NCBI GenBank assembly: GCA_025093555.1 | Contig: JAIWNF010000021.1 | Location: 62,001-126,000, forward strand | Length of the DNA: 64,000 nucleotides | From: Circinella umbellata | Lineage: Eukaryota; Mucoromycota; Mucoromycetes; Mucorales; Lichtheimiaceae | Reading direction: 5' to 3' | Shown: in pieces, positions 1 to 10,430 of the stretch | How positions within the stretch are numbered: the first letter of the stretch is position 1 | How the letters are laid out: every line of letters starts with the position of its first letter | Notes under the pieces: generated by a model | The model's input: only the letters and a program-made list of their open reading frames with translations | The model's database searches: none | Told to the model about the DNA's origin: nothing | Made by a program: the position numbers and the translations under genes

Positions 1-1125
1 AACTGTACTCCACTGAGCCTTTTCTAGTAAAAGGCTTGAAGCTTACATTGCGTGGCAGTGGTATGTTTCATTTTTTTTCTTTAGTATTATTGTTATATAC
101 TTATTAATGTATTAAAAAAATAATAATAACGATAATAATATTACCAAATAGAGTTAATCAACTACGGTGCTATGAGTAAATACAGAAATGGTGACAAAGG
201 AGTTATATTTTCTGTTCGAGCTCGTCTACCTTCTTCTTCAAGTTCGATATGGCTAAACCCAGGCACAATTTATCGATTCCCTTTCGTATGTCAATTCCCA
301 ATGGTTAATTTTCCACCTACTTTTCAGCATCCTTTACTCGAAAGCAAATATACACTACTTGCTACAGTAAACGACATATATAAAAGTAAACCTTTTTCAG
401 TCGACTTTGAACCTTGTGTTGAAACTAGCCCGTACGCCAAAATACAAATGTATAATTATACTCGTGATCGTATACGTTTTTCATTAGTTACTGGATTATA
501 TTACCAGCTACAGAAAGATACACTGATACGTATGCGCATTGATAAATTATCATTATCATCATCATCATCATCAACAGATTCTTCTTCTTCTTTATCATCC
601 TCTTCTACAATGTCATCACTGTTATCATTCTCGACCGTATCCATTGCACTAAAACAAATACTTACCATCGGATATCGAAATCAACCAGATCCACATAAAG
701 AATCAATTACTTTATCAAGTATTGATATTGGTAGTAGCAATCAACAACAACAGCAAGAAGATGCCCATGTAGTGGTGGAATTACCTATTCCTATTGACCT
801 TGTCAGATTACCGACCCTAACAACAATGTCTTCTTTCCGGTTTCAAATTGCGTATAAAATTATTGTCAGTAATAAAATTCGTTGCGGACCTATTGTTATT
901 CAACGAAAACTATTTGAAGTGCCTATTACAATAGGTACATTGCCCCATGGAACAACTGTATCTCCTGATTTACTTTCTTATGCAGATGAACATGTGGCTC
1001 AAGACATGACAACACGTGCGAAGCCAAGACTTGTCATTTCATCGATACAACGTGATGATAATGATGTGCTTCCAGCATATGATGATACGAGACCTCCCAT
1101 TTATTACCCACAGATTCCAATATAA
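1..1125 (+). CDS. Arrestin-like (ART/ARRDC-type) adaptor, 5' end outside window
   Basis: Partial gene entering from the left edge. Exons seen: 1-60 (frame from base 3, reading LYSTEPFLVKGLKLTLRGS) and 152-1125, joined across a GT-AG intron (61-151) that restores ...RGSELINYGAMSKYR. The protein has the all-beta arrestin pattern: a WLNPGTIYRFPF strand followed by YTLLATV (arrestin-N type), then a C-domain with repeated beta strands ending LFEVPITIGTLPHG. Low-complexity Ser and Gln inserts sit between strands. The C-terminus has LPAY and PPIY; PPxY motifs in fungal arrestin-related trafficking adaptors recruit Rsp5/Nedd4 ubiquitin ligases to plasma-membrane transporters, which is the inferred role. 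Family assignment is by fold pattern and PY motif, not by close homology. The true start lies upstream of the window. Confidence 0.78.
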
Positions 1126-1690
1126 ATTTGTATTGTCTTTCTTTTCTTTAGGCCTATTCCATTTTTTATTATTTATTTACTTTATGATATTTTATTATAT
1201 TATATTGTCGATGTATACATATTCTGTAATAACAGTCGTATCTGCTGTATATATAAACGCGTTTTCTTTGTTTTTGTTTTTTTTTTTTTTTTTTTTCAAA
1301 AAAAAGTTAGTATTTCAACTTTATAATCTATTACTCTCCTTTTATTATCAAATTATCAAATTTACTATTTAGTTTTTCTCACCATCGATATAACTAAAAT
1401 TAAGAGTATGTAGATGTATTAGTACGCATACTTATTTATACTCTCATCATAGTACTGCATAATAGTTGCATTTTATTTTTTTTCAGCTTACTCTTTATAG
1501 TAGGTTTACCTTTATAGTAAACTTTTCTCATTTCTACCTCTTATAGTAAGCTGGTTTTTTTTTTTTTTTGATGATCTAAATTCAAGAAAAATAAAGCTTA
1601 TATTCGTGAATTTGTATATGTAAAATTAAAAATATGAATTATCTATTTTCTAATACGCACGTAATGATCGCTTACATACGAAAGTTTAAT

Positions 1691-1728
<38 letters not shown>

Positions 1729-2669
1729 ACATAAACAAAACGAGAGTGCATTTTGCAACTACGTATTCCTTGTTTATCAAATTGAACTAGTTGTTTGTTT
1801 TTAGTTTATCATCGTTTTAATTTTCGTATAATTAGCCATCTAACTCCATGATTGTCTTTCAACAATATCTTGCTTGTATAAAGTCGTAAAAAAGAAAATG
1901 CCGGAGATGATGCTATATTAATATGGAAAGTGTCATAACTATAGACTTATGTATGTCATAAATTAACACAAAAGACAAAGCTGTAATGAAAACGTTTACT
2001 ACTGTATTGTAATGTGGAGATGAGTGTTAAGACTAGAATATTAACTAGCTAACTCATCTATAGAAATAAGACAAAACGTGATTAAAAAGCTAGATGTTAA
2101 AAAAAATAGAAATGTAAAGAACGTGGTACGTAGACTCACTAGAAATAAAATGGGATAGATTATTCTCAACTATTTGAATTATCTTTTTACCTAAGTCGTA
2201 CTTCTTTTATACACAACTTTAATAAATATGGTTATTACAATACGACTAAGAAGACGAAACGTTCGGGAAGACTATTATCATACACTGAATAGTGGCGAAC
2301 TTTATGCATACGGAGTAGTTGACTATTTTTTCATTACTTGACTCATTCAATAAGAATATATATTAAGTCGATTAAGCTATACTTTTACATAGCAATATAT
2401 TTAATTAAGCTACTGTTTCTTTTATAAATTCATATTAAAATTTTTTATTTAAGTTATGATTTTAAGTAATAGAAAATGTTAATAATAATTGTGTCAGCGG
2501 GGTTTCGCTTTATCATTATCTACTTTTTTTTTATATCGCGTATTGTATAATGCAGCTCTTGTTAAGTTCTACTTTTAATATACACAATCCCTCCCAACCC
2601 CATCCACTTAGCTATATACACCGCGTAATTTCTTTTCTTTTTCTTTAAAGCAAATTTATTTATTAAATA
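1126..2669. other. Intergenic, AT-rich, with a long TA microsatellite
   Basis: No convincing coding region. It holds T-tracts just after the arrestin-like gene, an uninterrupted TA microsatellite at about 1693-1726, and otherwise unstructured AT-rich DNA leading to the promoter of the cation exchanger. Confidence 0.7.
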
Positions 2670-5600
2670 ATGTTGAGTCGTAATACAGCATTACTGCTCT
2701 CCCTTATTGCTATTATAAAAATATCCTCTTGGTCATGGCAAGACTCACATAATATCAATACACATTTAAGTAAACGATCTCTTTTTGATAGCTCAGCACC
2801 ACAACCACTACAACAGATAAGCGAGGTATTATATAGATATATATATTTAACTATATAAAAAGATTTGTTCTTCTTTTTTCTTTAAAGGAAAAGATCTAAT
2901 CTGAATCAATTTACAAAACATACTAGTGTGATAATGTACATCTACATGAAGATCAATGTACTTTTGTATTAGAACATTGTGCAGATTTCACACCGGGAAT
3001 AGTTAACTATATCAATTCGTATTACTGTGCGACTACGTCTTTTCGTCCAGTTATACTTATTTTTCTGGTAAAAATAAATAAAAATAAATTGTTTATATGA
3101 TAATGCTATAATATTTATTAATACTTTTTATTTTATAATGGATATATATATATACATAGTGTCTGTGGTTATTATTCTTGTTTGGATTTGTAGGAATTGC
3201 AGCATCCGATTTTTTTTGCAAGTATCTCCTTTATTGTTGCATAAAAAAAAATAAGGACGTTATATTAATTTTACTGCAAGATTTGATTCTTTATTATTAT
3301 AGGCCCGAACTTACAAACTATTGCATCTGCATTACATTTATCAGAAAGTTTGGTATGTAAAAAAAAAAAATCTTTTCTTTCTCTTTCCCTTAAGAGAATT
3401 ATAAAGAGGAAACTCATATTTATTATTTGATTTTAGACGGGTGTCACTTTTTTAGCCTTTGGTAATGGAAGTCCGGATTTATTTTCAACTTTCAGGTAAA
3501 GATATGGGTTAAAAAAAACAAACAGATTTTTGAGATACAGAGTGAAAGAAAAAAAAATTGACTCAAAAAGGTGGAGGGGGGGAATATGAGTTTGGAAGAA
3601 CAAAAAAAAGCAGTTATGTCATTCAAAAACAAAGTGTGTGAATGAAAATAAAAAAAAAATAGTGCAATGAATTCCAACATGGGTTCGTTGGCTTTAGGTG
3701 AACTAGTCGGTGCAGCTGCATTTATTGTCAGTGTTGTTGCTGGGTAAGTCATTATTAAATTTATTTTTATTGTTGTTCAAACTATATATATATATATATG
3801 TAATATAGACGCATGAATGGATATGGATAGATATGTTTTAAAAATAAACTGATAATAATTTATTGTATTTAATAGATCCATGTGTGCCATCAAACCGTTT
3901 CGAATAAAGAAATTAAGCTTTTTAAGAGATGTCAGTTTTTTCACTTTGGCCATCTTTGTTGTCATGGCGATTGTTGCTGATGGACTAATATATTTATACG
4001 AAGCTATTATCCTTATTCTCTTTTACGTCGTTTATGTCATTGTGGTGGTGGGCGGTAATTATTATACGAAACGAAGATCAAATTATCAAAATCTTGTTGA
4101 ACGAGCACGTTTAGAATATGAAGAAACAGGTCCAGAAGTGGATAACTTATTAAGAGGCATTCATGCTTGGGATGGTAAAACAAAAAAAAAACACCTCGAC
4201 AGTTGTTTTTTATCAAATATATGTGGATGGTGATACTCAATTGCTAATTGGTTATTATTATTTTCAATAGATGAAACTATTAGAGATGATGAAATGGAAT
4301 TATATGATGAAGGATTTGAAACAGAAGGATATCACAGTGAATATGTTCGAGGCAGACGAGGAAGCCATCCAAAATTACGTATTAAACCATCTCTCTTTTC
4401 AGCTATTGAGGTATATATATTTATATACAAATATTCGTATAATATAACCATACTGGAGTTTACTCAGAGAAAAAAAAGATGACTAAAAGACAATATGGGA
4501 TGGTATGGTTTTTTTATTAATAAATGATTAGTTTCAAGATGTTGTTCAATCTTTACATAATGCAAATGCTCGTTCAACAGGTAGAAATACGCTTTTCCGA
4601 CGACACCATCCACATCAACGAGAAATTTCAGGACAATCTGATATTAGTATATCACAAAATTTACCATTAAGTCCACGAGGAGCAACAGCAGCAACACCAC
4701 AATCTACAACATCAGCAGAAGTACCACAAGACGATCTTCATTCATACCCATCCCCATCTACCAGTCGTATTGGACAACGTCTGCAACTTCCAATTGAAAA
4801 ATTAGGCATTGATATTCAAGACATTGCTTTCCACTTATTCCCATCTCTTCAAAACTTTTCTGATAAATCTATACTCAGCAAAATTAGCTCTATCATATCT
4901 GCACCTGTCATATTCGTCCTTGCTATTACTTTACCAGTAGTTAAAGAAGATGCTATACAAAAACAATCTTCTGTTGTGTTGGATGATGATGCATTGGCTA
5001 TGTTACAAGATGTACCGGATAACCCTAGTACTTCTTTAGAAATGAATGAATTATCAGAAAGTACATCTGTTTGGAGTCAATGGATGACAGCAACTCAATT
5101 ATTTTGTGCACCTGTATTTGTTTCCATTGTTTTTGCTATTAATAATATGGCTAATCCAGCTATCCTGATTCCTGTGGCTGTAGCTATCGGATTAATTACA
5201 ACTGTTGCCTTTAAATCGACGACTTCTCCAACAAGACAACCACGATTATACTGGATGATGTCATTTGTTGGATTTGGAATTGCAATGGTGTGGATCTTTG
5301 TGATTGCAAATGAAGTCGTGAGTGTGTTGCAAGTGGTTGGCATGGCATTGGGTATTAGTGATGCTATTTTAGGCTTAACTGTTTTTGCTTTGGTAAGTTG
5401 AGAATTGATGGATTGGGTTTTATTTTATTGTATTTTATTCAATTATTTGTTATTTAATTTCCATAGGGAAATAGTTTGGGTGATCTCGTGGCAAATGTAA
5501 CGATGGCAAAAATGGGATACCCAATGATGGCTATGAGTGCTTGTTTTGGTGGACCCATGCTGAGTAAGTTTGTATTTTATCATCAAATGATCCATATCAT

Positions 5601-5918
5601 TGTTTTACTTGATACAAAAAGTAAAAATAAAAGCAATGCTAACCGAAGACTTCTGTTATAATTTGATTTAATATAGATATTATGCTTGGAGTAGGTATTG
5701 GAGCAACTTACGTTACATCCCAACGACATGAACCTTATCCAATCGAAGTATCCAAGACAATTCTTGTATCTGCTATTGGTTTATTGGTAGTACTTATATC
5801 ATTATTAATTCTTGTACCTCTTAACAAGTATAGAATGTCAAGGTTATTTGGATATGGATCTATCGTTATTTATTTATTATGTACAGCCATTAATTTGTAT
5901 CTTGAAATAATTTCATAA
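2670..5918 (+). CDS. NCX-family cation/Ca2+ exchanger, NCLX (SLC8B1)-like
   Basis: Exons by reading frame and splice sites: 2670-2825, 2927-3067, 3160-3217, 3303-3352, 3437-3495, 3663-3743, 3876-4174, 4271-4410, 4532-5392, 5467-5563, 5677-5918; 727 aa. A signal-like N-terminus is followed by a Cys-containing lumenal segment. Then comes alpha-repeat 1 (about residues 130-180) with the exchanger signature FLAFGNGSPDLFS, a long hydrophilic loop (about 230-400) rich in Ser/Pro/Arg, and alpha-repeat 2 (about 600-650) with FALGNSLGDLVAN. These two inverted alpha repeats form the ion site in the family; members exchange Ca2+ for Na+, Li+ or H+ across mitochondrial, Golgi or vacuolar membranes. The YDL206W/NCLX-like architecture is clear, but the compartment cannot be told. 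The third intron uses a GC donor (see findings). Confidence 0.92.
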
Positions 5919-6301
5919 AAGATATTTTGATCTTTATCGCCCGCCTGATGAAAAAGTTGTTGGAATTCGGGCTTTCTCTGTGTTACCATCAGCCAGTAAA
6001 AAAAAAATAGCACACACAAAAGAGAGAGTGGAGTCTGTTGTACCTTTCTTTTTTCTTTTCTTCTATTGTTTGACGGCTTGGTTTATAAAAAAAACATATA
6101 AACATAACGCGGGTTATACCTTTTTCTTTTTTAAAGAGATAAAAACAAAACACTTATTGTATAACATAGCTACCACCCCTCTCTTTTTTATTTCTTTTTT
6201 CTTTTTCTTATAATTATTTCATTTTGAAATCAAGCATTTTTTCCCTTTTTTTTTTTTTTTTTTTTACTTTTAATATTTTTTACATGAATAATTACCTCTC
6301 C
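5919..6301. other. Intergenic, pyrimidine-rich
   Basis: Short spacer after the exchanger stop codon. It contains several T and TTTC runs (for example about 6246-6265) directly before the next start codons, resembling a pyrimidine-rich fungal promoter/leader. No gene is seen. Confidence 0.6.
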
Positions 6302-7533
6302 ATGGATAGAGCTTCAGAAGCAGCTGCTCGTGATCTTGCTGAAGTTAGAAAACTCATTGAAGGCATGAGTGCCTTTGTAACGAGTCAAACTGTTCAACAA
6401 CAACAACAAACTACTCCACAAACGACAGCTGCACCTTCGGTACCAGTTACAAATGCTACTAATATTGCTTCTTCCGATCGACAGCCTACTCCATCATACC
6501 CTACTAATCCTACGAGTCAGCCTCAACAACCTCAACAGCAACAATCTCAACAACAGCCAGGAAATGCAATGCAACAAGAAACTGCCGCTTTATTAGCTGC
6601 TGCCGCTGCTGCCGCTGCTGCTGCCGCTGTATCGTCTTCTTCTACTACACCTTCGACTCCAGCTGTTAGTACAACAAATACTAATAATACCGCCACTACA
6701 ACAACTTCTACTCCCCAAACAAATACATCCTCGACACCAGCACCTGATACATACAAGTAAAAAAAAACACTTTAACTTTCTTTTTCTTTTCACTTACCAC
6801 ACTCATAGAATTGGTTCCTTTTAACCAACAAAAAAAATTTTTTTTTTATCTCTAATGTTTATCTATTTAATTTATCTACATATTGAATCTAAAATAATGG
6901 ATGATAATTAATTATATATATTAATAGTACACAATTACCAACGAATGGAATTGTTGTTCAAGTGGATCATTTGATGTTTAATCGAACGCTTTATTTTCAA
7001 TTAGCACGTAAGTTTTGTTTATGTATTATTATTATTACATAATACAATTTATAGGTAGAAGTAAATAAAGCTGATGTATAGGCTGAGGTTATTTATTATT
7101 ACAATTTTTATTATTATAGCGGATGCCACAATTGAACCTCTTATTACTGGACTTCGTCTTTCATTCAATGATAATTCTATTTCTGGGATGGTACTTCAGT
7201 ATAAAGGATTTGATGGATTGTGGAAATGTCTTTTGAATCGTAAGTTTTTCTTTATACTTGTTCTTTATATATAATACATTAAATGTTGATGAACTTTTTC
7301 TCTCTTCTTTTTTTTATAGGTGATGATTCATTAAAGCGTATATTAAAACAAGGGTTTAAAAGTCAAACTATGTTACAAATGAGAGTACCGCGTGAACAAG
7401 ATTTGTTGAGTGTAAGTTAAATCAAAGAAGAGTTAAAAAAAGAAGATTGAACTATTAATTGAATAATTATAATATATAATAGTCTGGATATACCGATCGA
7501 CGGTTATTGGCATTGACTAAACCTGGTGCATAG
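6284..7533 (+). CDS. Unknown protein with poly-Gln, poly-Ala and Ser/Thr tracts plus conserved-looking C-terminal half
   Basis: Exons 6284-6756, 6928-7007, 7120-7239, 7320-7411 and 7483-7533, all with GT-AG introns that keep one frame to a TAG stop; 271 aa from 6284 or 265 aa from the in-frame ATG at 6302, which has G at +4. The first exon encodes a short Ala/Glu-rich helix (ASEAAARDLAEVRKLIEGM), then Gln/Pro/Thr-rich sequence, a run of about 13 Ala, and Ser/Thr/Asn-rich sequence. The last four exons encode a compact, non-repetitive domain of about 110 residues (VQVDHLMFNRTLYFQL ... GFDGLWKCLL ... MLQMRVPREQDLL). I do not recognise the family. The low-complexity half plus globular half resembles a nuclear regulatory protein, but that is only an impression. 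An upstream in-frame ATG at 6224 runs through a T-tract and is unlikely to be the start. Confidence 0.72.
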
Positions 7534-8100
7534 TAGCTATTATCATTTTACGTAATTTTTCCTTCTTTTATATAAAAACAACAACATATACAAAATATAC
7601 TACTACTACAACAACAACAACATTTACTATACATAAACAAATTATATACAACACGTATCATCTCTCTCTCTCTCCATCTTCTTGTCCATCATATTATCAT
7701 TTATTAATCCGTACCTTCTATGTATAAAAAAAGAATTCTTTACTTTTTTTTTCATCATCATTTTTTTTCTGAAAAAAAAAAAGAACCGCTTTAGTGTCTT
7801 TATGTATTGAGTGTGATAACATTAGTTCAAAAGAAGGGGAAAAAATTGGGGATACGTTTTTGATAGATAATAGTAAGAAAGGGTTGGTCTGGTCAAATAT
7901 ACAATTAACTAAGCAAGAAAAAAAAGTGTGATAGATACTTTGAAAAGAAGGCAGAGGAAGCTAACATATCTTTTTTTCGGCATTAGGATGATTGTATTAC
8001 TGGTTTACTAATTATTATAGATGATATATAGTAAATCATTAAAAAATCTTGTCTTCCAACTACCTAATCCTATCACCTTCTTAATCCTGGCCACTATGTT
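7534..8100. other. Intergenic, no gene seen
   Basis: 3' flank of the unknown gene: AAC/ACA-rich stretch, CT-repeat near 7665-7675, poly-A tract near 7770. No coding signal. Confidence 0.6.
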
Positions 8101-9036
8101 ATTATTTACAATAAAAGACGGAAGTTATACAATGATATTGATTTTGGGAGGAGTATATATAAGAACAAATGGAAATATACATTGGTGTTCCAAGTACAGT
8201 ATAAGAAAATAAATGAATAGCACTAGACATAGAATGGTTAACAATATCCCAACGGAAATAGAGGCACATTTGATCAGATAGATAAAGAAAAAGTAAAAAT
8301 AAACAATGTTATTTACTGTATCATACGCTGTTACGACTACTATAACTCGTCCGTCTATTGAAAGTATACAGAACAATTCAATATCATCATCACAACATAC
8401 TTCAACATTCGCATACACCAGATTTATGAGACACATACCAACATATCAGCACAAGAAAATACGCTTGTTCGCCACAGAACAGCTTATCGTCTTCATGACC
8501 CAGCTCTTGAATGAGAATCTATTGTAGGTAACTTCTCACAACGCCATACTATACTTGTTGATCGTCACTACTCGGGTTTTTAATTCAAAACCTAAGCGCT
8601 TACCATATTACAAAGTAAAAAGAAAAACACAGAGCAGTACAAAATGGAAGGTGTCAATTTGCCATAGAATTCTTCTTTGGTTCGTTATGACTCGGCTTTG
8701 GCCCATACGTAGAATCATTTTACTGTAAAGTACAACGCCTTCCGAATGATATTATGGCTATGCAATAGTAAATTCAAGGTAGTTTAGATTTATTATTTTA
8801 ATAAAATGGTTTTTTTCTGGAATGTGAAACATTTTCCACAATAATGCAAAGACCTACTAGTAGTTTAGTGCTGTAAATTTCACTCTATATAAAACTATAT
8901 CAGTAGTAAACACTAAGAAATATTGTAATCATAGAAATATAATGCGCTAATAAGATAATATTAAATAGCATTATCCTCGGGGGGGGGACGGATTGTAAAA
9001 TAGGTTAGTTACAATGAAACAGAGTGTTGGTGCTAC
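8101..9036 (+). repeat. Dispersed repeat, copy A (inverted partner at 21934-22811)
   Basis: About 0.9 kb that recurs in reverse complement near 21934-22811. Reading the two side by side, long blocks match with only scattered substitutions: for example the G-run block at about 8977-8990 followed by ACGGATTGTA and GTTAGTTACAATGAAACAGA, and the block around 8700-8760. Copy A has about 150 bp (roughly 8315-8495) missing from copy B; copy B has about 50 bp missing from A. No long intact reading frame spans it, so it is probably a non-autonomous or decayed mobile element. Its inner end at 9036 (…GTTGGTGCTAC) is sharp in both copies; the outer end near 8101 is less certain. Confidence 0.85.
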
Positions 9037-9091
9037 CTCAAAGGTGGAGCACCTAAAAAAGGGTGTGTGGCGCACGGATATGTATATTCAT

Positions 9092-9500
9092 GTTAAATTT
9101 GGTCATTCAAAATAAAAATGAGCCATAGTTTTGAAAGTAAGCCATTCTTTTTGAAAATGAGCCAGCTATTGAAAATGAGCCATCTGATTCTGATATTGGG
9201 CTGTATCATATGAATATAAGCTACAGTACCAGACAATAAAAATGAATATGGTCCAAACAAATCGTAACGATGTTTTTTATTTATATTTATTTTATTTCTT
9301 TATGATCTTTTTCACCTGCTAAACAACGGTCTCAAAAGGTCAATGGATGCTTTCCAAGCTTGACATTTTTGTACGTAGACCCAGTGATTTAAATTTGCTT
9401 AATATATGGCTTAATTTTGAGGCTCACTGGCTCAACTTGGAAATAGAGGCTCGCTTTCAGAATCATGGCTTATTTTTTATTTTGGATGGCCAAATTTAAC
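9092..9500. repeat. Foldback/inverted-repeat element with ~95-bp arms
   Basis: Left arm about 9092-9185 and right arm about 9405-9500 are imperfect reverse complements beginning GTTAAATTTGG(T/C)CAT at both outer ends. Within the left arm a short phrase close to AAAATGAGCCA recurs about four times at 17-21 bp spacing, mirrored in the right arm as TGGCTTATTTT or GGCTCA. The ~220-bp centre is unrelated. The whole is about 409 bp with no coding capacity, resembling a foldback or MITE-like element. I see no convincing target-site duplication. Confidence 0.75.
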
Positions 9501-10076
9501 TTCCAACGTTGTACTGCTTTGATTATGGCAAACACAAGAAGTAATATTTTTTTTTGTCAAACAAACTTTTTTTCAACAAGGTGTTTTTTTTTATTAACTA
9601 GTAGTTGTATACTAAACTAAGAATATTAAGTTATAGGGTTTGACACGAATATCAAGATTCTGATTTTTCTAAAGTAAAAGTACAGAATCTGAACAATCCG
9701 GTAAAAATCGATTTTTTTTTCGCTTTTGTATGTTTCAAAATAACAAAAAAAAATATGGGGGAAGGGCGTACAGGCGGGTCTGTGCTTTTCTCGGAGTTGT
9801 GCTGTGAAACAACTGATAATAATAGGAAGTAAACTAGAAGGAGTTGATCACTATGGCAATTGTACTTCTTTATCATTTACTTCATAATCATTTTCCTTTT
9901 CAAATTTTATTGCTGTAAGTTTATACTTTACTTAGTAACAACTTCATCTGCGCTGTGCTTTAATTGATGTAAGCCAATGAAAAATTTCCAAGTCAAAACG
10001 GTCACGAAAGAAAAAGTTATAAAACACGGTCAATTTTTTGTCCCAGTTGATTTTTTTTTTCCTTTTTTTTTTTCTT
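9501..10076. other. Intergenic, no gene seen
   Basis: AT-rich with T-runs; short open frames here have homopolymer-derived composition and no recognisable protein pattern. Confidence 0.55.
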
Positions 10077-10262
10077 AACGGCAATGGTCCAGGGAGAAAG
10101 AATAGTCAGCGAAATCAGTTGGCCATGGCTGTGAGTAGTCCACTTCCTCTTTCGCAAACTGTTGTTAACCGGTGTTAGCACAACGGCAAGGGTCCCTGGA
10201 GTTAACCGGCAGTCAGCTATCCAGCCCACTTCCGCTTACGCAAACTTTTGTTACCTAGCATT
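10077..10262 (+). repeat. Degenerate two-unit tandem repeat, GC-richer than surroundings
   Basis: Two diverged units, 10077-10181 and 10182-10262, each opening AACGGCAA(T/G)GGTCC and sharing GTCAG, then CCACTTCC(T/G)CTT(T/A)CGCAAACT and TTGTTA in the same order; TTAACCGG also occurs twice. Unit 2 is about 25 bp shorter. The sequence is noticeably more GC-rich than its flanks. Function unknown. Confidence 0.6.
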
Positions 10263-10389
10263 GGTCTTTTTTCTTTTATATGCCCTTTTTTTCTTTTTTT
10301 ATAAAAAAAAGAAAAGTCGCAAGGTCTTCTTTTTTCGATTTCTTCTCCTTACAGAAGATAAAAATTCAATAAGAAAATGATAAAAATAA

Positions 10390-10430
10390 TTATTACTATT
10401 ATAATTCTTTTATAATAGTAGCAGTAATAA
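10390..10430. repeat. AT-rich hairpin
   Basis: TTATTACTATTATAA at 10390-10404 faces TTATAATAGTA...GTAATAA at 10410-10430, with a few unpaired bases in the right arm. Possibly part of a decayed element; no function assigned. Confidence 0.4.

Noticed and set aside
3218..3223. Canonical GT donor at 3222-3223 for the third intron of the exchanger
   Set aside because: It joins to the next exon in the wrong frame (reads PELTNY instead of PNLQTI) and loses the conserved motif; the GC donor at 3218 fits.
6547..6793. Minus-strand open frames opposite the poly-Ala/Gln exon
   Set aside because: They are mirror images of low-complexity codons (poly-Ala/Val) over a well-supported plus-strand exon.
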